From contig JADLHL010000280.1 in the NCBI GenBank assembly GCA_020848815.1, positions 1 through 45,624 on the forward strand: 45,624 nt of DNA, written 5' to 3'. Below the pieces are notes generated by a model. The model did no database searches and was not told where the DNA came from. It saw only the letters and a program-made list of their open reading frames with translations. Position numbers and translations under genes: made by a program. How positions within the stretch are numbered: position 1 is the stretch's first letter; the number at the start of each line of letters is the position of its first letter. This document shows, one piece after another, positions 22,091-30,400 of this stretch. The DNA is from Chitinophagaceae bacterium (GTDB lineage Bacteria > Bacteroidota > Bacteroidia > Chitinophagales > Chitinophagaceae).

Positions 22091-25000
22091 TTATTCGTAT
22101 TCCAGTTTCAGTTCCAGTCCGTCTTTCAGTTCCAGTATTGCGCCATCTTCCAGCCTTAGTCCGCCCCTGATGCGGAGGAAAATTCCGGTAGGGCCACGCA
22201 GCACCACTTTTCTGCCGGGCATTGCATTGGCTTTAATGATGAGTTTGCCAAAAGCCACATAGCCATCGCCACCCATTTCATCCAGCTGAATCAAGAACTG
22301 GTTCATGCGGCTGCTGTCGGTAATGGCGACATTGGTACTACCCAGCACAAGTTGGTGGGCACTATCGAATGTGATGTTGTTTACATCCACATTCGAAAAG
22401 AAGAATGTAAACATGGAATCGTACATGGGAGGATCAATGATTTCGATACTGCCACCTATAGCTTCAATGATGCCCTGCACGTAGGGTTTGTAAGCAGAGG
22501 TGTCAGCACTAAGGCCGCCAAATGAAAGCACCGCCAAAGGTTCACGGTTGAGTGCATCAAACTGGTTGCCAAAACGCATAGAAGTGGCAGAGTCGCCATT
22601 GTTGGGGTCAAGTACAATACGACCACCACTTTGGTAGAACCTGCTGCTGTCAGCAAACAATAAGCCACCATTGATGTGGAATAAACCATCGCTTACAACC
22701 AGAGTACCTTTTACTGTGGCCAACTTACCACCACCATCAGCACTGCAGCCTACATTGAGCATGGCGCTGCTATTGGCAAATTCGAGCCGGCCTGTTTTTT
22801 CAATGAATAGAGAATCAGAAACCGCATTGGCAATATCTACTACGCAGTTGCCCCGGATGTACACTTTTTCATTGCATTGTGGCAAACCATAAGGCGTCCA
22901 TCTGGCAGAATCGCTCCAGTTGCCTGTGCCTTCAAACACCCTTGAGTTGCCCGGTACTACCGATACATATTTTGCATAAAAGGGCAGGTACACAAAGTTG
23001 TTGTCGAGGCTTATTTCAGATTGTGCACCATCAGCATTGATGCTGGCGTACAATTTCCATGGGCCGGTAATATTTTCTAAAGGTCTTTCAAAAAACAGGT
23101 GTAAACTGTCGCCAGCGGCCAGTGGTTTCAGCTTTTGCTGCAGCAGCTGCATTTTGTTGCCAAGGCTGTCTTCCAAATGAATACGGGCTACAAGGCTATC
23201 GGTGTAATTGCCGGTGCTTATGTTGCGGAAGGCAACACCAAAACGTAACGTATCTATATTGGTGAGCAAAGTGTCTTTGAACAATCCTGTTTGTGTATCC
23301 TTGGTAAAGTTGAAATATTCACCGGTTTGCATTACACCTTCCGGAGCAGGATCGAAAATTACCCGCCAATAATCCAATGGATAGGGGGTGGCATTGTCAC
23401 TATCTGCAGTAGTTTGGTGCAACTGTATGTATGGGTACACAGCCGCATCAATGCTATTGGTAGCTACGAGTGCATGTGCCTGTTGTGTATTGTTGAGTGT
23501 AAATAAGATTTGAGTAGTGCCATCTTTTTTTCTGCCGATTACCGTTGTTCTAACGGTGTCAGATTGCTGCCCGTTTGGTTCCGGAATACTCAATCCCGCC
23601 CAATACAAACTATCCCAACTGCTGGCAGGGCCAAACCACGGCGAAGTGATACTGCCCAAGGTGTCTGTCATTGGCAGGTCAACACTCAACACAGGTAAGT
23701 CATTCAGCCCTTCAGAAAAGAGGTAAGTAGGCTTGAATGCAACAGAGTCGTTTTTCTTAAATACAAAACTAAAGGTGCGTGTACGGTTGAGACTGTCCAG
23801 TTCTGTAAAGCCTTGGCGCAGCAGCGTGTGGTACAATGAATTGCCAGAGCCATAAAGAGTAGTGTCTCTTTTCCAAAAGTTTACTTTGATAGAATCGTAC
23901 GGAGGATCGACTACCAAACGAACGGCCACAAACTGTCCGGTTGGAATGCTGTCGATAAAATCCATGATGCGTTTGCGGTTGGCTGCAGGAAAATATTTGA
24001 ATTCATAGTTGAACGTTCTTCCAGGAAAATTCGGGGAGCATCCACCGACTGTACCAAAAACCTGTGCCGGGTTGGTGTATGGAATGAAACTCAATGAATC
24101 AAACACATTTACAATAATACTTTGACCAATGCAGGCGCTGTAAATATTAGAGTTGCCATTCGGCGTAATGCTCAAATGCAAATCTTCTGTAGCACTGTAA
24201 GGATAAATGCCATGCGTAATGTAAAGGTTGTTGAATTTATTAACGTACCTGTATTTACGATTAGCATCGAGCAGCATGTTGCTGTAACTGGAGCGAAGCT
24301 GCTGGTAATAATGCCCTTGGTTGAAACCAACGCCACTGCCCGGCAGATAAGTGAATGATGCCTGTGACCATGCACCAGGATTACCATTGTTTACAACAGT
24401 TGTACGCCAGTAATACACCTTGCCTGCTTGTAGTGTATTTGCTGGCAAAAACTGAACAGCACCATTACGGCTGGTCGTATCCAATTGATACAAGATTGGC
24501 GAGTTGAATGCTGTGGTTGTGTCTATTTGTAAGCGATAGGTTGCAGAGTCGGCAGTGATATCGAAAGGAGAAGCAAACAATGCAGTAGGCCACGTATTTA
24601 CAATGCCGTAATTGAGTGGCCAAATTGGTTGCATGCCTTCATTGGCAACTATAAAATGTTTGCTGGCATTGTTGTTTGTTTCCAATGCTTCGTCGATAAC
24701 ATTGGGTTCATCAATTCTGATAACAAACGCATTGTTGCCGGCTTCGCCTTTGCCGCCAACCGGCAGGCGAAATTGCAGCTGCTTACTATTGCTGAGGTTA
24801 ATGAGTAAAGTGTCGGCCACTTTCATTTCACGATTGTCGGCAAAGCGGCGATACACACTCACCTTAGCAGTATCAGTAGTAGCCATACCCTGATTGTCTA
24901 CTGTAAATTGAAGTGAAACAGAATCGGTATTGGCAGTTGTAACTGCAGGAGAAATAATGATGCTGTTAGAATCGATTTTATAATCGGGTTTCAACTGTGT

Positions 25001-27463
25001 GTGAATGCGCAATACGGGGTCGCCATGCAGGTGATATTCTTCCGCGGTTAATCTTGCAGCGGGGTCAGAAAGCGTGGTTGTTTCCAGCATTTTCTGTATG
25101 GCCTGCTTGTGTATTTCTCCAATCGATTTTGCATAATGCGTGGTAGCTAAGGCATCATACCATTTTTCTGTAAACACATCGAGATATTGCAAAATACCAT
25201 AGTGGGTGCTGGAGATAAAAGCAATGGAACCTTTTTCTTTAGTCAATACAAATCGTTCGCTGAGCGTAAGCTGCGATTGGTTGTAGCGGCGTGAATTGAG
25301 ATCAAAAAATTCAGAGGCTTTACAACCATTTGCGAGGAATACGGGCAGGCGGCCAGTTGTGTAATTCAACGTGGTAGGATCGTTGAGGTTAAAATCGAAA
25401 CTGGTAGCAGAAGAGTGACCGAAATAAGAAATGATGCCTGTGCCTGCTTGTACACTCTGCTGTATTGCTAAATTATTGGCAGAAGTATTGGGGTCATTCA
25501 GACGAATGAAATTTTGAACCCTCGAACCAATGAGTGTATCCTTAATGCGGTTCTCGTATTTCTGCATGTACCCTTTTATTGGGTCTACAATAAATGGATC
25601 GTTACCGCCAATCAAGTGCAGTGTTTCTTTTTGCCAGAGTTGTGATTGATTATTGTCTGCCTGTGCTGTTTCAAATGCAACTACTTTGTTTAAATAATCC
25701 TGTACTTCTTCGCCGGTAATAGCTGCAATACGACCTATGGGAGTAGCCGGCGTAATGGATTCATTATCGGCAGCAGCCAACAGATTGTCTGATGCAGGCT
25801 GACCCCAGGTAGGAACGAGGTTGAGCCTTGCAATGTTGGTATCGGTGTAGCTGTAATCGTAGGTGGAGCCGCGGCCCATCAGCAGTATGGCTTTTGGCTG
25901 AATGCCAAATTCGTAACGGCTGTAGCGAAGAAAATTGCGGATTGCCAGCGGATGTTTGTAAATATTGAATCCGAATTGTTCGGTCAGATCTTCAATGGCA
26001 TACACTTTTGCATTGTAACCTCCACCTGCCGGGGTTGACCGGTAAACTCTGTATGCTTCTACAGGATCACTGCCGTTGTAATTATGCAATCGATTGTTGC
26101 TGATAATGAGGTAGTCGCCTTGCTGGGCAGCAGTAGCATAAGAAATGAAATTGCGAGGAGTAAGGGAGGTTATTTCACGAACGATGTTTTTTGCAGGTGT
26201 TACATCTACACTCGTTAAAATGAGTTGGCGATCAGTGGCAGAAGGTAATATTTCGAACCATAACGTATCTGCCACTCTTACACCTACATACCGCTGTTTA
26301 TTGGTTTCATCAATCAATATTTTTTCTGTGTTGCTGGTATCGAAATTTACCCATTTCAACAATTTGCTACCAGCACTGGCGGGCAACGAAAACACAAATG
26401 CAGCTGTTGTTTTATCAAATTCAAATTTGCGGGGATAGGTAAAACGAACTTTACTAATAGCGTGGCGGTAGCCGCCATCCAGTGCATTCAACCGGATGGT
26501 GATATTGGTAGAATCGCTGGCATTAATACGGCTAAGCGGAATGTTGCTGTAAAAAGCAGAATCGGGGTTGTATCTCCTGAATGCCCTGGTGCCTAAAATG
26601 GAATCATTCAGGCGCATTTCATAGGTTTTATTGGCATTGCTGAGGCCCTGTGCCCAATAGCTGGCCGATATTCTGGCAGTGGTGTTTTTAAAGGAAAAAA
26701 GTTTGCCCAACCCAATGGTAAACGGAGATGAACCAAAGCGAACATCAGCCCAGCCTTCACCTGCTTCAAAGGAGGAAGAACGTACATCTTTTCCCTGAAT
26801 ATTAATGGCAAAACCCAGGTTGCGGGACGACCGCGGATTCACCAAAATGCTATGCATGAAAAACGAATCGGGAGTGAGTGAAGATGCCAGCGGATTGTGT
26901 GCTACAGAAATGATACGTTGATTAACGGTCTCTGTATTTACTGTAAGGTAATAATAGGCTGTGTCGCTAAACATGCTCCATCTGTCGTTGAGCTGGTTAG
27001 CCGTATTCCGAAACAAATCTTTGTCGGTTTGTCCATCGTTAGCCTTGCCCCAAAATTCGAGGTATCCATCGCTGCTCATAATGCCAGAAGCCGGATAAGT
27101 ATACATGGGAACTTCAACGCCGTTGCGAATGAGTTGAAAATGCTCCACCGGAGTACCCGCCAATCCGTTGGCCAAGAGTGTTGCATACGGAATGCGGTGG
27201 AGTAAATTGTAGTCGGCTTTCTGAATATGGTTGTTGGCAACACCAGTAACAGTATTGGTAGGCGTTACTGCAAAACGGTAGTAGGTTTTGTTGTAGTTAA
27301 TCCATTCATTTCTGAAGGATTGAGCACTGGCGGTATTGCTCATTATCCATAACAACAGCACCAGCCTAAACAGGCTGGTGGCATTGTGGAAGATATTTTT
27401 GCCTATGTATTGATGCCTTGCGCAGGTCCGGTGACCTGTCTTTCTCATATCACTGCTCCGCAT
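22091..27463 (-). CDS. Giant C25 cysteine peptidase paralogue with beta-helix-like C-terminus
   Basis: 1790 residues from ATG 27463; Met6 (27448) is also possible. The hydrophobic signal core (LFRLVLLLWIMSNTASA, cleavage likely after Ala47) is preceded by an unusually long polar segment. Residues 49-62 (SFRNEWINYNKTYY) match both paralogues. The catalytic pair is intact: His683 in YFGHSSATSFDFNL and Cys714 in LANGCKASE. Homology to the 1726- and 1801-residue proteins continues through the middle (GDPVLRIH, NQGHYYQQ, GSGNSLYH, FGPASSW). From about 1545 the protein differs: TGNWSDSARWTPYG and GLPQCNEKVYIRGNCVVDI begin a repetitive beta-helix-like tail that ends GAILELKDGLELKLEYE. There is no T9SS sorting domain. 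It lies 33 bases behind the 1801-residue gene, so they are co-transcribed. Confidence 0.85.
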   Translation of the reverse strand: MRSSDMRKTGHRTCARHQYIGKNIFHNATSLFRLVLLLWIMSNTASAQSFRNEWINYNKTYYRFAVTPTNTVTGVANNHIQKADYNLLHRIPYATLLANGLAGTPVEHFQLIRNGVEVPMYTYPASGIMSSDGYLEFWGKANDGQTDKDLFRNTANQLNDRWSMFSDTAYYYLTVNTETVNQRIISVAHNPLASSLTPDSFFMHSILVNPRSSRNLGFAINIQGKDVRSSSFEAGEGWADVRFGSSPFTIGLGKLFSFKNTTARISASYWAQGLSNANKTYEMRLNDSILGTRAFRRYNPDSAFYSNIPLSRINASDSTNITIRLNALDGGYRHAISKVRFTYPRKFEFDKTTAAFVFSLPASAGSKLLKWVNFDTSNTEKILIDETNKQRYVGVRVADTLWFEILPSATDRQLILTSVDVTPAKNIVREITSLTPRNFISYATAAQQGDYLIISNNRLHNYNGSDPVEAYRVYRSTPAGGGYNAKVYAIEDLTEQFGFNIYKHPLAIRNFLRYSRYEFGIQPKAILLMGRGSTYDYSYTDTNIARLNLVPTWGQPASDNLLAAADNESITPATPIGRIAAITGEEVQDYLNKVVAFETAQADNNQSQLWQKETLHLIGGNDPFIVDPIKGYMQKYENRIKDTLIGSRVQNFIRLNDPNTSANNLAIQQSVQAGTGIISYFGHSSATSFDFNLNDPTTLNYTTGRLPVFLANGCKASEFFDLNSRRYNQSQLTLSERFVLTKEKGSIAFISSTHYGILQYLDVFTEKWYDALATTHYAKSIGEIHKQAIQKMLETTTLSDPAARLTAEEYHLHGDPVLRIHTQLKPDYKIDSNSIIISPAVTTANTDSVSLQFTVDNQGMATTDTAKVSVYRRFADNREMKVADTLLINLSNSKQLQFRLPVGGKGEAGNNAFVIRIDEPNVIDEALETNNNASKHFIVANEGMQPIWPLNYGIVNTWPTALFASPFDITADSATYRLQIDTTTAFNSPILYQLDTTSRNGAVQFLPANTLQAGKVYYWRTTVVNNGNPGAWSQASFTYLPGSGVGFNQGHYYQQLRSSYSNMLLDANRKYRYVNKFNNLYITHGIYPYSATEDLHLSITPNGNSNIYSACIGQSIIVNVFDSLSFIPYTNPAQVFGTVGGCSPNFPGRTFNYEFKYFPAANRKRIMDFIDSIPTGQFVAVRLVVDPPYDSIKVNFWKRDTTLYGSGNSLYHTLLRQGFTELDSLNRTRTFSFVFKKNDSVAFKPTYLFSEGLNDLPVLSVDLPMTDTLGSITSPWFGPASSWDSLYWAGLSIPEPNGQQSDTVRTTVIGRKKDGTTQILFTLNNTQQAHALVATNSIDAAVYPYIQLHQTTADSDNATPYPLDYWRVIFDPAPEGVMQTGEYFNFTKDTQTGLFKDTLLTNIDTLRFGVAFRNISTGNYTDSLVARIHLEDSLGNKMQLLQQKLKPLAAGDSLHLFFERPLENITGPWKLYASINADGAQSEISLDNNFVYLPFYAKYVSVVPGNSRVFEGTGNWSDSARWTPYGLPQCNEKVYIRGNCVVDIANAVSDSLFIEKTGRLEFANSSAMLNVGCSADGGGKLATVKGTLVVSDGLFHINGGLLFADSSRFYQSGGRIVLDPNNGDSATSMRFGNQFDALNREPLAVLSFGGLSADTSAYKPYVQGIIEAIGGSIEIIDPPMYDSMFTFFFSNVDVNNITFDSAHQLVLGSTNVAITDSSRMNQFLIQLDEMGGDGYVAFGKLIIKANAMPGRKVVLRGPTGIFLRIRGGLRLEDGAILELKDGLELKLEYE
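27359..27380 (-). repeat. Perfect hairpin inside the signal-peptide region of the 1790-residue gene
   Basis: caccagcct and aggctggtg pair over 9 bases around aaac, and a second hairpin (caggtc/gacctg, about 27423-27438) lies closer to the start codon. Both fall in the extra N-terminal stretch that the paralogues lack, suggesting insertion of palindromic repeat DNA or an mRNA structure that controls translation. Confidence 0.6.
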
Positions 27464-27496
27464 AGAATTTAAGGTAATGGTAACTGCAAATGTGGG

Positions 27497-30400
27497 TTAT
27501 TGTTTCTGCATTTTCTGGGTGAATTGTTGATCGCCTTTTTTATAACGAATGAAGTACATACCTGGTGGCAATGTGCCCGCTGGTATGTTGAGTGAGCCTA
27601 TTGCCGTTTTGCTTACCAGCACACGCCCCAGCGCATCTATCAGTTCTACCTGCCAGCTGTTGGTAAGGTCGCCTGTTACAATACGTATTTCATTGGTAAA
27701 CGGATTAGGGTACACAATAACTGTAGCTGCATCGCCTACAAATACCTTGTAAGTAGGAGAGTATACAATATTACCGTTGCCATCTTTTACCCGAAGGCGG
27801 TAAAAATTGTATCCCAACGGAGCCGTAGTGTGCTGATATGTATAAGCAAACAAGCCGGCGCCATTGCCCGTAGGCAGTTGCGTGGCAATAGCAGAAAGCT
27901 TGGTAGAATCCTGTCCAGATTCAATCACATAATCTGCTATATTGATTTCATTGCTGAAGTTCCAGGCCAGATCAACAGTTTTATTGGTGGCGTTGGCAGA
28001 AAAATTCACCAACTGGATGTCAATCGTTTTTTCTGTACTCAGGTAGTTATTGCCATACACATCGCTATAAGCAAGTCGGTATTTATTGGTGCCCAATGAC
28101 GGCCGCAGGTGGGTGTATGTATAACTTGATAATGGAGCTCCTGTATTGGAGGCTGAGCGGGTGCCCACGGTAGCCCAGGTGCCTGTAGCATTTAATGAAT
28201 GCTCAATGCGGTAGCTGTTGAGTTTCATTTCGTGCTCAAACGACCAGTTGTGTAAAAGTGCATTGCCCGATGGGGTCATGCTGTAATCCATCAACCGAAC
28301 CTTTATTTCAATGGCAGGCGTTGTAATTACATTTCCGTAGATATCTGTGATGCGGAGACGATAATAGTTATTTCCAATCACCGGGTTGCCGTGTGCCAGC
28401 AGGTATAGCTGCGATGGCTGCGCATTATTTACCGGCAGTTGTGTTAGTACCACTTGCATGTTGCTGCTATCGGTTCCAAACAGTACATCGTATTGCTTCA
28501 CTTTTAATTCATACGCCACTTGCCAGCTGGCTGCTACCTGATTTAGTGAAGGGGCAGCTTTGAAGTTGACAAGTTGTACGGCATCTTTCAATGTATCTAC
28601 TACAAATGGCAGGTAGGCCAGGTTGTTGAAATATGCCTGTTCTACGGGGTTGCGTTGTTCATTTACCACAAGGCGCAGGTAGTACCGGCCAAACAGTGTA
28701 TCGGCTTTGCCAGCAAAATAAATACGGGCTGTATCGCCGGCAGCCATGCTTTTCAAAGTACCTGATTTGAGTGTTATTTCTTGCCCATTGGCATTGCCCA
28801 TGGTAAGCTTGTAGCTGGTGGCACCCAGTTGCTGCTTGCTGATGTTTTTAAATGCAATGCCCATTTTTAAAGAATCTTTCAGGGCTATCAATGTGTCAGC
28901 AGTCCAGCGCCAGTAGTCGGCGGCACTGAGTGCTCCATCGGGCACGGGCTCATAGGCTACCCGCCAGTGGTTCAGCTGTACCGATTTTGCTTTGGCTGTA
29001 TCGCTGCTGTACATACGCAATTGCACGTATGGGTAAATGGCGGGGCTCAGCCCGCTGATATCTACATTGGTTTCGGTAGCAGGCATGGTACGAATGAGGG
29101 TGTAATTGCCCGCATTGTTTTTGGCATATAGTTGCAGGTATGCCGTGCCTTTGCTGTTCGGGTCAAGGTCTTTTTGGCTGGCCCAGGTAAGGGTGCGCCA
29201 GCTGCTGGCCGGCCCAAAGTCGGGCGAAGTAATATAACCACTGGTATCGCTGGTGTACAGGTTTTGCGATGTTTGAATACGGTCGTACAAACCCTCACTA
29301 AATACGGTAATGGGTTTAAAACTTACGGTGTCATCTTTCTTAAAAAAGAAGGCGAAAGTGCGGGGCTTATTCAGCGAGTCAAGGTTTTGGAAACCCTGAT
29401 TTGCCAGCGCATGATAGAGTGAATTTCCTTTACCATACATCACGGTGTCCCGTTTCCAGTATTGTGCATAGCTGCTATCGTGTGGCGGGTCGAGTACCAA
29501 ACGGGCTGCTACATAATGGCCTTTCGGAATCTGGTTCAAAAAGTCCATAATGAGCTTGCGGTTGGTATGGCTGTAATAGTAAAATTCGAAGTTGTATTCC
29601 CTGCCAGGACCGCAGTAATAGCCGCTGCCATATTTTCCTCCGGTGCTGTTATCCCAGGGCTTAAAGGTTTGTCCGTCAAACACGTTGAAAATAATGGAGC
29701 TGCCAATACAGGCACTGCGAATGCTGCGCAGGCCATTTACAATAATGCTGAAATGTGCTTCTTCTGTAGCACTGGTTGGGTACACGCCATGCTCGGCGTA
29801 CAGGTTTTGCGGCACATCTACAAACTGCAACTGACGGGTAGGTTCTTCTATTTTAAGTTTGGTAAATGCCGACTGTTGGTGCTGGAAAAAATGCGATTGA
29901 TTGGAGCCGGTGCCCAATGCAGGCTGATACAGAAATGAAGCCTGCTTCCAATCGGTAGCTACGCCCACACTTACGGGTGACAATCGCCAGTAATACACTG
30001 TATTTGCCTTCCAACTAACGGCAGGTGTAAAGCTGATAGAACCACCAATACAGCTGGTGTCTTTACTTACCAAAGAAGGTGAGTTGAAGTAAGCAGAGGT
30101 ATCTACCTGTATGCGATAAGTAGCCAGTTTGGCGGCCGGGTTTGCGGTAGAGCCACTCAGTTTCACCAATGGTTCCTGTACAATGGAAAGATGATAAGGA
30201 TAAGTTGGAATGAGCACATTGGTATTCATGTCAAAAGCCTTACGGGCGGTATTGTTTTGCTCAGAAAATTCAGCAATACTTCCGTCGGGGTCTATGGTGG
30301 CTACTACATAGTTAGTGCCAGCTGAAAACATACCTTTTAATCCCAGCTTCACTTGCACACTGTCCATTTTTAAAAGGTTCGAAATACTGGTGCGCAGCAG

